Assembly: GCA_027924585.1 (NCBI GenBank)
Contig: BSBM01000150.1
Span: 16,784,001 to 16,848,000, forward strand
Direction: 5' to 3'
Length of the DNA: 64,000 bases
Source: Larix kaempferi
Taxonomy: Eukaryota > Streptophyta > Pinopsida > Pinales > Pinaceae
A program made the position numbers and the translations under genes. This document shows, one piece after another, positions 21,137-33,620 of the stretch; position 1 is the first letter of the stretch, and the number at the start of each line of letters is the position of its first letter. Under the pieces are notes generated by a model. The model had not been told where the DNA came from. It worked only from the letters and a program-made list of their open reading frames with translations, and made no database searches.

Positions 21137-21812
21137 TGTTGGAACATTTAAAAAACCCACTATGTCATTCTAGACTTAGGATAAAATTAATTAATCATTT
21201 ATGATTAATTTCCTGAGTTTTGACTAGGTAGAATAGGCCAGTTTTGTCTTTTAGTGGACCACATGCTATCTTCATTCACAAAAATGAATTTGGATAGATT
21301 ATGGATAAGATTTCTTGGATTTTGTCTAATTTTATTCCATTCCTGAATTAGAAAGACACTATCCAGATTTAGTTAGCTTTGTCCTGCTTTTTCTATTTCT
21401 AGTGGAAAAGATAAAGCTAGTTGACTTGGAATCTTTTGCCACTTGACCAATTCGACCTCCACATCATATCTAACCTTCTAAATCCATCAATACATTCCAT
21501 TTACCTCACTCGTGAGCTTCCATACTATACTTTCCAAATTTGTGAGCCTCTAGGACAGTTTTGGAAACTGCTTTTGCCACCTAGGGGGTTTTTTGTCTTT
21601 TCTAAGCCTTTTCTTTTTGCTCTTTCCATATTGCCTCATAGAAATTCAATTTTCTCCATGGAGGATGTATTATATATTGTTACAATATCAATGAATAATA
21701 CACAGAGTGTTTTCCATAATTTTTTCTCTCTATTCTTCTTCTCTCATTGTCTAAAATATTCCATGGTGAAATTGTCTTATGAATCTAGTGCCTAGTAATT
21801 GAAAATCTCACA
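21137..21812 (+). repeat. C2 3' LTR
   Basis: 676 bp, collinear with the 5' copy, with about 3 percent differences by eye. Confidence 0.92.
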
Positions 21813-21817
21813 TTTCT

Positions 21818-24800
21818 CTCATCCCCTTGACTCTTTAGATATGGTTTTACCTATGGATGAGGCCATTCCGGAATTTATGGTAGAATTTGAGAAACCTTGG
21901 GAGGATATGCATCACCGTTCCTACTTCCTTCCATCTTTAGATAGAATTGAAAATGAGGAATTCCATGTGAGACTACCTAAGAATATTGATTGGCCCATAA
22001 ATCCTTTAACTAAGTAGGGAATCTACACTGAAGGAAACATGGCGAACATAGATAAAACTATACCAATCAATATTTCCAAAGATCCTAACATCTTTGAAAA
22101 CATTTTTATCGGTGAAAACTGCTCCGAGGAAGAAGTTTGTATCTACACCGAGCTATTTAAAGACTCTTTCGCGATGTTTTTGCCTAGTCATATGAGGAGA
22201 TTCCATGCATCGACCCGTCCATTGTTGAACATGAGATTTGAACATATCCAAACGTTAAACTTGTTCGACAAAAAATACGTCCTATCAACCCTAGGAAGGC
22301 AGCGGTTGTTAAAGTTGAGGTTGAAAAACTCTTAAAAGTTGGATTCATCTATCTTATTACTATGACGGAATGGGTATCCAACCTAGTTCCAGTAGATGAA
22401 AAGAAAGGTACCATTAGATTTTGCACTAATTTTTGTGATTTGAATAAAGCATGTCCTAAAGACAATTTCCCTACACCATTCATTCATCGGATTATCGATG
22501 AATGTGTGGGGAGTGAAATCTTTTCCTTTATGGATAGATTTTCAGGCTATAACTAGATCCAGATCAAACCCGAGGATCAAGAAAAAACTGCATTCGTTTG
22601 TCCTTGGGGTACCTTTTTTAGCTTATAGGAAGATGCCTTTTGGCTTGAAAAAAGTTGGAGCTACATTTCAGCGCGCTGTGATTTTTGTTTTCCATGAAAT
22701 CAAACACATTGTAGAACCATATATTGATTATCTACCTTCTTGATCTTGAAAGAGACAAGACCATATTGATCACTTGCACCTTGTGTTTGAATATGTAGAA
22801 ATTATAATATTCGTTTGAATATGAATAAATGCATATTCTGCATCGAGTCCAGACGGTTATTAGGTTTTATTGTGTCCAACAAAGGAATTATGGTTGATCC
22901 GTTGAAAGTTGAGGCCATTGTAAATTTTCCTCCTCCTCGTACCATTTTTCAGCTTCAAATTCTACAGGGGAAAGCTAACTTTCTCACACATTTTATCGTA
23001 AACTACGCCAAAATAACCAAAGGATTCATGTGTTTGCTTAAGAAAGATGTTCCATTTATATGGTACGATGTTGCCCAAAATTATTTTGAATCCCTTAAAA
23101 AGGCATTATTGACAGCTCCTTTACTCTTAGCCCACCAGATTACACCGATGGATTTCCTTTTGTATATGGTCGCCTCAGATTCTACGATTGGTATAGTCTT
23201 AGTTCAGGAAGATGATCAGCTCCAAGAGCATGTTATCTATTATCTTAGTCACGCGTTAATAGGTCTTAAGCTTCGATATTCTCATGTCAAGAAATTGGAT
23301 TTGGCAGTTGTTTATGTTGTTCATAGACTCTGTCATTATATTTTTTTGCAAACAACCACAGTAGTTGCAGATGTTAACCCTTTCAATTTTATTTTGACTT
23401 GACGAATAATCGAGGGTAAATACAACAAGTGGATTGTCATACTGCAAGATCTCGATTTGGAGTTTCAATATGCAAAATCAAAAAAATATTTGGTTTTTGC
23501 TGAACTCATTACGGAGTTTCCAAATGAAGAGAATCCCATTATTAAAGAAGACTCATTCCCTCAAGAGCATATCTTCTTGATTCTTCATCTGAACCTTGGT
23601 ATGGAGACATTTTGATATATCTCCAGACTTTGAAGTGCCCGCCCCCCCACTTTTTCAAGGGATGATTAACGACGTTTATGCCATAATGAAAAGAATTATG
23701 TCATCATCGGCAAGATTTTGTACCGTAAATGAGTTAATTTCATTTTGTGTCATTGTTTGAACCATGAAGAAGTAGAGAATGTTTTGAATGATGCCCATGC
23801 CGGATCACGTGAGGGTCATTTATCTGGGTTAGCAACAACCCAAAAAAAATTACGCGCCAGTCATTTTTTGCCTACAATATTTAAAGATTATGCTGAATCA
23901 GTCAAATGTTGTCATCCATGCCAACTATTTACCAAGAAGATGCGAGCGCATCCAGCTGCACTTTTCCCTATAATTACTATAGGTATCTTCACTAAGTGGG
24001 GGATTGATTTCATGACATGCAATCCAGTTTTGTATGGGGGGAACAAGCACATCATAGTAGTTGTAACATATTTCACTAAGTGGGTAGAGGTTATTCCTAC
24101 AATGAAAGATGACAGGAAAACAGTAGCTTATTTAGTTTTTAATCAAATTATATCATCGTTCGGTATCCCAAAATAGATTGTCACTAATCATGGAATTCAT
24201 TTCCAAAATTACATGATGTCTGATTTAAATATTGTGTTGAGATTTAAATAGGTGCATTTGTATCCTTTTTATCCACAGGTGAATGGTCAAGTTGAAGCAG
24301 CGAATAAAACACTCAAGATCATCCTCCAACGCACTGTTAATATGACTAAGTCTAATTGGCACATTATGTTGTATCATGCTCTATGGGATCATCAAACCAC
24401 TACTAAAACTACCACAGGGTTTTACCCTTTCCAACTTATTCATGGAGTGGAAGCAGTAACTCCGATTGAATGAAAAATCCCTTATTTAAAGTTAGATATA
24501 CAACTCTTACCTTATACTTCTACTTTGGAAGAGCAATTGATTCACCTAGAACATCTAGATGAACGATGTTGAGATGCTACCACGGCAAATGAGGCACACA
24601 AAAGGAGGGTCAAAATTCAATATGATAAGTATGTCCAACCTTGGGTCTTTTCCGAAGGTGACCTTGTTTTGGTCTATGATAAAGACAAAGAACCTTTGGG
24701 GGCAGGAAAATTTTACTCTATGTGGCTTGGACCATATATTGTAACATGTGTCCTAAAAAAATGAGCTTATGAGTTAGTTGATTATGAAGGAAACAAGTTG

Positions 24801-24843
24801 TCGGAGCCTAGAAATGGGCTCTATCTAAAGAACTATTATGCTT
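21818..24843 (+). pseudogene. Z RT, RNase H and integrase, decayed
   Basis: A run of gypsy pol frames with stops and frameshifts. RT: TEWVSNLVPVDEKKGT, FCDLNKACPKDNFPTPFIH, MPFGLKKVGATFQ and the active-site region, where YLDDLP of the family reads YIDYLP, so a catalytic aspartate is lost. RNase H: LLYMVASDSTIGIVLVQEDD and HVIYYLSHALIG. Integrase: a zinc-binding region with HEEVENVLNDAHAG and CHPCQLF, then GIDFMTCNP (first Asp), VTNHGIHFQN (second Asp changed to Asn) and NGQVEAANKTL (Glu present). The C-terminus ends about 24843. At least two stops stand where Gln is expected (22553 and 24174). Confidence 0.85.
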
Positions 24844-24929
24844 AGTTCATCTGCTTTTTCTTGTACATAGTTGTATAGTTGTATATTTTTGGCATAATTC
24901 ACATTTATGTTTGTTGTTGACATTTTCAG

Positions 24930-25307
24930 ATGTTGAGTGGGATATTTCTAGTATTTGTGAATGGTGCTACTCATATCACTCGATCTCTAGTTGTAGTTGC
25001 ATGGGTGATTTATTATCCTACGGTTCAGTTGGTTGTCTCGGGAAGTTCTTGTTTAGAGATAGATGCTAATAATGTGGCTGAATAGAGTGTCATGATAGAA
25101 ATCCTTAGTGATTCGCAACTAGTCATTACTCAGTTTAATGGTGAGTATAGAATCTATTATCCTGCCCTACCTCGTTAGTTTTTCCACATTCGGTTACTTG
25201 ATCGACATTTTATTTATATTACTTATAATCATATACCAAGAATTTAGAATGTAATAACTGATGAATATGCTAACTATGTTTTAGATTGGCATTTGTGTCA
25301 TCTGTAA
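24930..25307 (+). pseudogene. Z additional RNase H domain behind integrase
   Basis: 126-codon frame with three stops. It reads IFLVFVNGATHITRS (first catalytic Asp position carries Asn: FVNGA for FVDGA), NNVAE (Glu of the second motif), SDSQLVITQFNGEY (third motif, Asp present) and HIPRI...YANYVLDWHL. This is a type I RNase H of the archaeal-like kind known from plant Tat elements, placed after integrase and separate from the ordinary gypsy RNase H at about 23140-23400. About 10-20 residues between motifs two and three are missing. It is inactive. Confidence 0.75.
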
Positions 25308-25604
25308 ACATTTAAAATAAACATGTATATAACAAACATAACACAATGTAAATATGTCGAAATAAAATTTTGTCGATAGATAGATATAAAAGTCTCAAAA
25401 ATATAAAATGTTTATACATCACAAAATGTGGATCCAAAAAATTGGGCATTATGGCCCTCATAGGTAAGCAACTGACACTACTCCTATGGGTCACCTAAAC
25501 CTTGACCATATCTATTTTATCAACTTTATATATATTCATGGATTATTTGTATTTTCGAAAGTGGAAGTTCGAGAAGTTCCAGTAAACGGATTTTTACCGT
25601 TAAG
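25303..25604 (+). repeat. W 5' LTR, left boundary uncertain
   Basis: The block from 25504 to about 25603 matches the right LTR. The part left of 25504 is assigned only by length and a TGTAAACA start. Confidence 0.45.
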
Positions 25605-25903
25605 TGGTATCGGAGCCTCGTGCTTGTTTCCATCCTTTGGCTTTCCCTTGGTTTTACAAGAAAGTAAAAGAAGAAAAAAAGAAAGAAGAACTCAAACCGC
25701 ACATGGTTTTAAAGTGCACATGGTTTTGTGAGAAGTGGGTTTGGTTTTATTCCCTAACAACAAACCAAAAGTGAGATTTGAACTTGGGTGGGGAAGGTAA
25801 CAATCATTCCTCCCAACCAACCATTCTACACCATTTTACAAAAATTAAGGGGAAATTAAATTAGAAGAGCACCAACACAATAATTTTTACAAAAAGAATC
25901 ATA

Positions 25904-27259
25904 TTGAACATTGTTATTAAAAAAAAAAAAAAAAAATCAAGGAGGATTCTTTTCAAAATTCGAAAGGGAAGAAGACAAAATCAAGGAAGACTCCCTTATC
26001 AAGAAGTTGAAAATCCATTATCATCGAAGAGAAATATCAAGTCAGAAGAAGACCCTTATCGTCAAGAAATCAAGTCAAAGGAAACCAGCTATCAACGAAA
26101 AATGCCAGGAACAATGGAAAACACATATTCCATAATGAAGTCAAAACTACAAGCAACATTGGATGAATTAGAGCAATATAAAGCGAGCAGTAAACGTCCA
26201 CAAGCTAAGATTGAGACACAGACATTTTTGAAGGAGTGGAGAGACGATGAGAATCATCGCTTATGGAATCAAAATCGACAACTAGAACGAACCATAAGAG
26301 ATAACAAGAAAATGTTATCTGATCATGATAAAGAAATATCATGTTTAAAAATCCACAATCAAAACCTAGAAGACCGGATTAGAAAGTCAAAAAATGGCGA
26401 CAAGTCACCCAATGGAAGCGATAATGATTTAGAAGAAGAAATAAAGCGTTTAAACCAGCTTGTCAGGGAAAAAAATGATGAATTGACTCAAGTTCAGAGG
26501 AAGCTACAAAGTCAAGAATCAGACATAGGTCAACAACAACAAAAGAATAAAGAACTCCAGTAGACATACGACGCTACTAAAAAGACGCAGAAGCTGGAAA
26601 TTAAGAAAATCAAGGACGAATTAGCAAGCAATATTAAAGAACTATTTCGACTAAGAATTCATAACAAGACATTACTTACGAAAATCAAGAAGTTGAAACA
26701 TAGTCAGAAAACAAAACATTCAAATGAAGACCTTGAAGGAAGAATACTAGAAAAGCAAGAAGAAAACCAACACCTCAGAAAGTTTAATCAATAACTAGAT
26801 GAACAAATCAGTAAGTTAAAAGAGGACAAAAAGTCGCAAGACGAAAGGTTCAAGAAAATTCAGAGTAATAACAATCTATTAGAGAACAAATTAGCGCAAA
26901 TCCAGGAGGAAGCATCCAAGCCCTCTAGAAAACAAAGTCAAGTTGAGGAAATAAATTCAATCCTCGACACAGTTCAAAAGGAAGTCAACTCAGTAGAAAA
27001 ACAAACAGCAATAACTCCCTATCGACACCCCAACCATATAAACCAGTATCCTAAAAAGTGGGAATTATCGAAAGATAATGGTACTAATGTGCTCAAAGCT
27101 CCTGACGACAAATCAATAGAGAATCCCAACAGTCATCAACAAATCAATTTTGTTTGGATTGATCCGTCAACATATCAAAAGTTGTTCTACACTTGGAAGT
27201 TCGTACCGACATGTTTCACCAGCTACGACGTCACAAGCAACGGTGCGACAATGTTATAA
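25904..27259 (+). pseudogene. W coiled-coil protein frame
   Basis: 452-codon frame with two stops (TAG at 26561, TAA near 26792). The likely true start is the Met at about 26102 (MPGTMENTYS); the upstream part translates an A-run. The body is a long, highly charged coiled coil: LEQYKASSKR, NRQLERTIRDNKKML, EEEIKRLNQLVREKND and LLENKLAQIQEE. It ends in a non-coiled tail (VWIDPSTYQKLFYTWKF). From about residue 180 it matches I1 closely. The N-terminus differs and lacks the retropepsin-like part of I1. No known domain can be named. Confidence 0.6.
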
Positions 27260-27564
27260 GGATTTCAGGACAAAGCCTTTCTAAGAGACAGGCAATGTTA
27301 TGAATAAAATAATAATAAAATAAACATCAACATATATATATATAAATAGAAATAATAATAATAATGACAACAAACAAGAATAATATAATAATATAATTAA
27401 TTAGTGAAATGGTGTAACTCTTTATGAAGAGTTGCATTAGACACCCTTTAAACAATTATAAATACGAGAAAGTCTATCTTGTAAAAGACCATATCTATTT
27501 TATCAACTTTATATATATTCATGGATTATTTGTATTTTCGAAAGTGGAAGTTCGAGAAGTTCCA

Positions 27565-27939
27565 TGTGAAACACCTACAACAATTAATTAATAGGAATAT
27601 GCAAAATTGCATAAATGACAGAACTCAGAATCACTTTTATATTGATCGCAGGCCACTTCAAGGGGGCAACCTCCTTTGAGCAAGCTCAATACAAATAACT
27701 TCACGGTGCCTTCATAGGCCTCAACACACACTTATATACTAAGTCTAGGCGCCAATACTATGGTTCAAAACCATGGGCCACTACAAACTATGGATCAACA
27801 ATACTACGGGCGACTTACAAAGCATATGCGCCAACAACAATAACACAAACTATTGATCAACAAATACTACGGGACGACTTACAAAGCATATGCGTCCAAC
27901 AACAATATACTAACAAACTAAAGACATGGGTTCCTAACA
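27565..27939 (-). repeat. G 3' LTR
   Basis: - strand start TGTTAGGAACC, end GTTTCACA. A TATATAAG box is near 27731. Confidence 0.93.
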
Positions 27940-27968
27940 TCCCCTCCCCCTTAAAAAAATCTTTGTCC

Positions 27969-28421
27969 TCAAAGCTTTAGATGTAGAAATTGTTGTTGAA
28001 TCTGAAGGAGTGGTTCCCATGTAGCATCCTCTGGTTGCATGTCGTGCCACTGAATTAAGACCTCTGTGATAGAGCGAGAGCGAAGCTGACAAGTGCACCG
28101 ATTGGGGATGGCCTCCGGCTCCAAAAGGATGGATCCTTCATTATTCAGTTCGAGTAAAATAGTTTGTCCACTGATGTTGGTTCCAAGAACTTTCTTCAGA
28201 CAAGAGACATGAAATACTGGATGAATGCGGGAAGAAGGAGGAAGTTCCAATTTATAAGCAACGGACCCAATCTTCTGAAGAATCCGATATGGCCCATAGA
28301 ACTTTGAAGCGAGCTTATGACGCCCTTTGAGTTTCAGGGAGGATTGCTTGTACGGCTAGAGATGAATAAAAACCATATAGCCTGCTTGAAAAGTGCACTC
28401 AGAACGGTGCTGATCAAGTTG
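27969..28421 (-). pseudogene. G integrase C-terminus and chromodomain
   Basis: Continues the integrase frame after a TAA (CAA expected) at 28422, with another stop (CAG expected, LQP) near 28356. Visible are KLKGRHKLASKFYGPYRIL, the GPY-type motif of integrase C-termini, then LPPSSRIHPVFHVSCLKK, and a chromodomain from EAIPNRC to the end (ITEVLIQWHDMQPEDATWEP). Chromodomains are thought to direct chromovirus integration to heterochromatin. The aromatic cage cannot be judged from one copy. Confidence 0.85.
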
Positions 28422-29863
28422 TTATTTCATGCGATTTCTTGCCATGTGAAGATTGTCCCGCAAAATGCGAAGAATCTGATCGCGGTTTCGAAGGACCATG
28501 TCAACTTCCTGAACTAGTGAATTGTTGGGGGTGTATGGAAGAAGAACTGGAGGTGCCTGACCATAGACTAGTTCATATGGGGTCATTTTAGAGGCAGTGT
28601 GGTAAGAGGTATTGTACCACCATTCAGCGAGAGGGAGCCACTTTGCCCACTGATGTTGTTGTTCAGAGGTGAAGCAACGAAGATAATTTTCCAAGCATTT
28701 ATTGACAATTTCAGTCTGACCATCTATTTGTGGGTGATACCCTGAACTCATCTTTAGTTTGGTGCCAGTGTGGTGAAATAGTTCTGTCCAAAAATGACTG
28801 GTGAAAGTCGCATCACGATCCAAGACAATGGAAGAAGGGATGCCATGAAGACGAAAGATCTGGTCCAGGAAAATTTGAGCTACTGAGGAGGATGTATAGG
28901 GATGCCCGAGAGCACAAAAATGACTATATTTGGAGAGGCGATCAACCACAATGAGAATCACTATCTTCTAGCCAGATTTAGGAATCCCTTCAATGAAATC
29001 CATAGAAATATCTATCCAAATCTGTGTAGGTATGGGCAAGGGTTCAAGTAATCCTGGAAGGAGTGTTGTTTCACCCTTATTGTGCTGGCAGGTATCACAT
29101 TTAGCCACCATCTGTTGAATTGTCCTTTTCATGCCCTGCCAAAAGAAGTTACGCCGTGCTTGTCCATACGTTTTGAGGAACCCATAGTGCCCTGCCGATG
29201 GAGAAGCATGGAGTTCATAGAAGACAGCCTGTTGAAGATCTGTGCTCTGGGGAAGCACCAAACGACCCTTGTATCTCAGAGAAGCACCATCCCAAGAGTA
29301 ATGTGGTACAGTAGAAGGGTTGTTGGTCAAGCATTGGATGATTTGAGATAAGGAAGAGTCATTGACATAACCCTGTTGAACAGATTGCAACCAATTTGGA
29401 ACAGGCATAGAAATAGCTGAAAGAGAACCTTGGTCATCAAATGTGCGAGAAAGAGCATCTGCCACAATATTGTCTTTACCCTTCTTGTAAGTGATCTCAT
29501 AGTCATAACCCATGAGTTTGCTAACCCATTTCTGTTGTGCTAGGGAGGAGACACGTTGTTCCAAGAAATATTTCAGACTCTGGTGATCAGTCTTGATGCA
29601 GAAATGATTTCCTAATAGGTATGGTCGCCACTTCTGTACTGCATGCAAAATAGCCATCATTTCCTTCTCATATGTAGAGGCAGCTAAATTCTTACCTGAA
29701 AGGGATTTGTTGGTGAATGCAATGGGGTGTTCATCTTGAAGGAGAACAGCACCAATTCCATTGCCGCAAGCATCACTCTCAATAGTGAAGGGCTTGGAAA
29801 ATCGGGCATAGCTAGAATAGGGGTAGTACACATAGCTTGTTTCAGTTTTTCAAATGCACACTG
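28422..29863 (-). pseudogene. G RNase H and integrase
   Basis: Runs from the C4 junction (29863) to 28422 in one frame, with a single TAG at 28968 where Trp is expected. RNase H: FTIESDACGNGIGAVLLQ, STYEKEMMAI and IKTDHQSLKYFLEQ with the catalytic Asp-Glu-Asp in place. Then the integrase zinc finger (HASPSAGHYG with CDTCQHNKG) and core: WIDISMDFIEG (first Asp), LDRDATFTSHFW (second Asp) and DGQTEIVNKCLE (Glu). These residues are intact, so decay is limited to scattered stops. Confidence 0.92.
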
Positions 29864-30513
29864 TGTTGATGTATATGTAACTTCGGAATGTATTTCATAT
29901 ATATGTATATTGTATTCCTATAGAGATGGTATTATTCCTCTATACGGAAGTGTCGTTATTTATATTGTAAGTGTCGTAACTTATATTTGATGGGTTATTA
30001 GACCACCTTGTTTGGGGTCGGCCCTGTATAAGTCATGTGGGTCGAAGGGTTATTAGACCACCCTATTGGGGGTCGGCCATGTGGGTCAAAGGGTTATTAG
30101 ACCACCCTATTGGGGGTCGGCCCACTCAGCATTATGTTATGTGGTTAAGTTCGAGCCGACATGAGTTAGGTAAAAAGGCAAGTCAAGTCAAGTATAAATA
30201 GAGTGCGGGAGGCACTCTATTTGTTCACTCACTTCTCACACATGCACTCAAGGAGGAGTGGCGCACTTATGGAGGAGGAGGATCTGCTGCTAGGTTATGG
30301 CTATCTCTCTTGGTTGGTTGTATCATTGCTCTATCTATCTCTGAGGAAGTTATTGGGGTTTTTCACCTTTATGGTTTTCCCCAAGTAAATCTTTGTGTCT
30401 CTTGTGTGCTTGCATTATTGTCTCCATGATTGATATGCTGTAGATATGCTGTACATGTTGTTCTCTCAGTTAAGATCCTAGATCAGATTGAAGTAAATTC
30501 TGAAAATTTAACA
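29864..30513 (+). repeat. C4 5' LTR
   Basis: TGTTGATGTA at the start, AATTTAACA at the end. TATA box TATAAATAGAGT at 30193. A 45-60 bp block with GGGTTATTAGACCACC occurs three times (29988, 30048 and 30091, approximately). Confidence 0.95.
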
Positions 30514-30525
30514 TGGTATCAGAGC

Positions 30526-33500
30526 TAGCCTGAAAGAAGGCATGATATGGCATGTATGACACTTGTTGCACTTACGATGCTAGGGCTTGATATAGCAAAA
30601 ACTAGTCATCGTAGAACTTTCGCTATAAATCCGTTTTGGCGAAGTTTTCGGATCTGAAATTGTTACAGGCCGAATCTAATATCTCCAGGTATCTTGTGTC
30701 CAAAGGACAACCTCTAATTCGTTGTACTTTGTGATTTATGATCTGTACAATATAGGGTTTCTGCCTCTTCCAGATCTGAGTCAAAATCAGGTGACCTTGG
30801 GAAAAAGGTCATATATTGGGCTAGGAAGATCCAAATGAAATTTCGTAAAAAGTGGCAGGTAGTACACAGTCTGCACTATCTCAAAAAACTTTTTCAGAGG
30901 CCGAAGTTGAACCAGTGACACGTGGCACGCCGTACAAGTTCGCTCTCCTGTATTATCCCATAAACAGGTCACGTTGCAAAATTTGGCATAACTCTCTCTC
31001 AGAGATTCCAATTGAGGTCAGACCTGTCAGGATGGAAAGGTAACAGGCCGAGCTATCTCAGAAAACTTTTTCAGAGGCCGAAGTTAAAACAGTGACACGT
31101 GGCACGCCGTACAAGTTCGCTCTTCTGTTTTATCCCAAAACAGGTCACGTTGCGACATTTGGCATAACTCTCTCTCAGAGAATCCAATTGAGGTCAGACC
31201 TGTCAGGATGGAAAGATAACAGGTCAGGCTATCTCAGGAAACTTTTTCAGACCCTGTGGATCAAAAATTTTGGAGTTACACTAGAAACAATCAGGTACAT
31301 ATTTCTGTCAAAACAGAATTATTTTTTGGTACCTTCATTCATGGCTTCCGGAATTTAGGGCTTTGGAGAAAGTTGGAATTTTTGTAATCGGAGACCACGG
31401 CTGGATGCTACTCATCAAAATAGAAATTTAGAGACCAAGATCAGAATTTTTGGTTGGGCAGAAGGCCGGGCTTGATTAGACCCTAGTTCGGGACTTTGAT
31501 CAGAAAAGTGGAAAATTAGGGCTTCTGTAAAAATGGGAATTTTTGAAATCTGTGACCACGGCTGGAAGCTCCTCAGAAAAATAGAAGCTTAGAGCTTTGG
31601 ATCAAACATTTTGATGGGGAAAAAGAGTGGGCTTCATCAAACCCCAGTTCAGGGTCACGTCCAGTGAATCCGGAAGTTTCAAAGGCAAAATTGAGGAGTG
31701 AAACTTTGCAGTTTTCAAATTCTGAATATACCAGTTTGATCAGTTCATCAAGGCGCATATTCCTATCCTATCGGAAGGTTGAAATTCAAAGTTTGAATTT
31801 TTGGGGTTTCTCTGACAAACCCATATCCAGCTCAAGGTCCAGTTCTTGCAAATCAAGTGGATTGGGTTAATCCTAGAAGAAGATGGATTGATCACCTGCA
31901 TAAGTGAAAGAAGTTCCTGTCTCAGAGGGAGATGAGGATAAGGCCTTACATAAGAAGATTATAAGCGATCTCGACAGGTATGACTCATCGAGGTATGTTT
32001 CGATATTTGTCCATGATTAAGTTTATGGTATGTTTGTCTTCATGTTATTACGGTTAGTACAATTTTGATTTTAGATTTGTTGTATCACCTTAACAAAATT
32101 ATGAATGCATGATAGAAGATATTCATTGGTTAGGGTGTTGACACTTATGATTGTACTAATGCATTATGGTGTTGTATGAAGTTTATGTTGTCTACTAACA
32201 TGAAAGGTACACCAAGGAAGACAAATCATGTTCCAGTTCAAGAACATATGATCATGATAACATGAGGACAAAGATTCATCCATTGTCATGAATCTCATAG
32301 AAGATCTATTTACAAGGTATGTATAACTTGGTTTTGTAATGGTTAACATATGAGACATGTAGGTTACTAGCACAAGTCATTGAAGAAGAACAAGAAGACA
32401 TCATGTGAGTATGTGAGATATAATTATCTAGCATGCTAATCCAGGTATGTTTTTCCTATATCAAGTTAGCATCTCACCTTGTGATAAGATCCTTTATTTA
32501 AGTATACTTGGCATGATTGATTATGATTATTCATTGAAGTTAGTACTCATGGGTTTAGGCATATTATGATTTTTACTTTGATTGATGATATGACTAACCA
32601 GAAAAGTCCTATGGTCAAATAGGAATATAAGTAAAAGAATTATGTCTCTTATATTGATTGATTTGACTAACCAGAAGAATCATGATGGTATAGGTTTGAA
32701 TAATCACAGGTTTTATGCATTTTATATCTCTTATCTTGATTGATTATTCAACTAACCTGAAGAGTCATAGGTTTGAGTAATTACAGGTTTAGACATGTTA
32801 TGTTTCTTATGATTTGACTAACCATAAGAATCCTACATAAACCTTGAATGCTAATGCTTATTATTTCTGTTTGAAATGATCATGACTATACATGCTTGAG
32901 ATTATTGTGTTTTAATAGTATACTAATGAATGTATGATTTTATATGAGATCACAAGGATAACACATTCACGATACTAACAAGCATGCATAGGGATCGAGA
33001 ATGTATATAAGTTCAAGGACAGGTAATCCAGGGAGCAAAGATCAAGAGGGAGTACACTCCAGTGGTTTATGAAAGGATGCAGATATTCATAGGGAGTTGA
33101 CCATCTCTCTACATCCCACAACAGAAAGGTGTAGAAGAAGCTACTTCAGATTAGGACTCCAGCAGCTCCTGCAAGGAAGCAAAGACTCAGAGGGAGTCCA
33201 CCCAACGAACAAACAAAGATAAGTATTTGAATTATCATTTCTTAAATAATACTGTTCAATAATGTATATACTGATGTTCCTAGAATTAGGCTGTGTATTA
33301 TGCATATTAGAATAATTGCATTGATGAACAGTATACTCCTAATATGAATGGGTAAGTGGCCTATGGCACTGTACAACATTCCATTGCTACTTATCTAGAA
33401 TGAAACCTCTTTGCTGACATGTTGGGAGTTGTGCACACTCTTAACAATGTTCTGGTAGAGATTGGAAGGCATCTAGAAAGTTACGGAATATGGATAAATG

Positions 33501-33620
33501 TTGTATTGAAGCATTGGCTAAGATAATTGCATGACTGTATGGCATATTTCTTTATGTGTAAGAATTTGTTCTGAAAACTATGAGATGTTTTCTAATCATG
33601 CAATTTAACTTGTTGTGTAG
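30526..33620 (+). other. C4 long leader without coding sequence
   Basis: No ORF of a known domain. Blocks are shared with the C1 leader. The frames near 30203, 30852 and 31092 are short and lie over repeated sequence. Confidence 0.7.
30875..31250 (+). repeat. About 177-bp direct duplication in C4 leader
   Basis: Copies begin at 30875 and 31053, with a third start at 31229. Each full copy carries ACACGTGGC (30918-30926 and 31095-31103), a G-box/ABRE-type core. The same arrangement is in C1. Confidence 0.8.

Larger units (their letters stand above)
18274..21812 (+). mobile_element. Element C2: gag-only copia
   Basis: LTRs 18274-18951 and 21137-21812 (678 and 676 bp), duplication TTTCT at 18269-18273 and 21813-21817, primer site TGGTATCAGAGC at 18952-18963 and a polypurine tract ending in GGGGGG (21122-21136). 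The 2.17-kb interior has a copia gag and a further in-frame stretch but no protease, integrase, RT or RNase H. The LTRs differ by a few percent. Confidence 0.92.
17812..25307 (+). mobile_element. Element Z: Tat-type Ty3/gypsy, 5' part outside visible region
   Basis: Degenerate polyprotein on the + strand: a linker before RT (17812-18273), then after the C2 insertion RT, RNase H and integrase (21818-24843) and a separate RNase H-like frame (24930-25307). The RT region contains TEWVSNLVPV, the integrase region GIDFMTCNP and a C-terminal RNGLYLKNYYA-like end, as in the Tat/Retand group of plant gypsy elements. No LTR or gag is seen. The 5' part would lie left of Y, outside the window, and the 3' end is lost against W. 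Confidence 0.8.

Noticed and set aside
24930-25307. Independent host RNase H gene
   Set aside because: It lies directly behind Z integrase on the same strand and is full of stops; the Tat family carries such a domain.
25298-25308. Target duplication for W
   Set aside because: The bases left of the presumed W start do not match TTTCT after 41356, and the left LTR edge is not secure.
30203-30388. 61-residue ORF present twice, identical (also 37140-37325)
   Set aside because: It lies inside the R/U5 part of the C4 LTR and is duplicated because the LTR is; absent as a frame from the C1 LTR.
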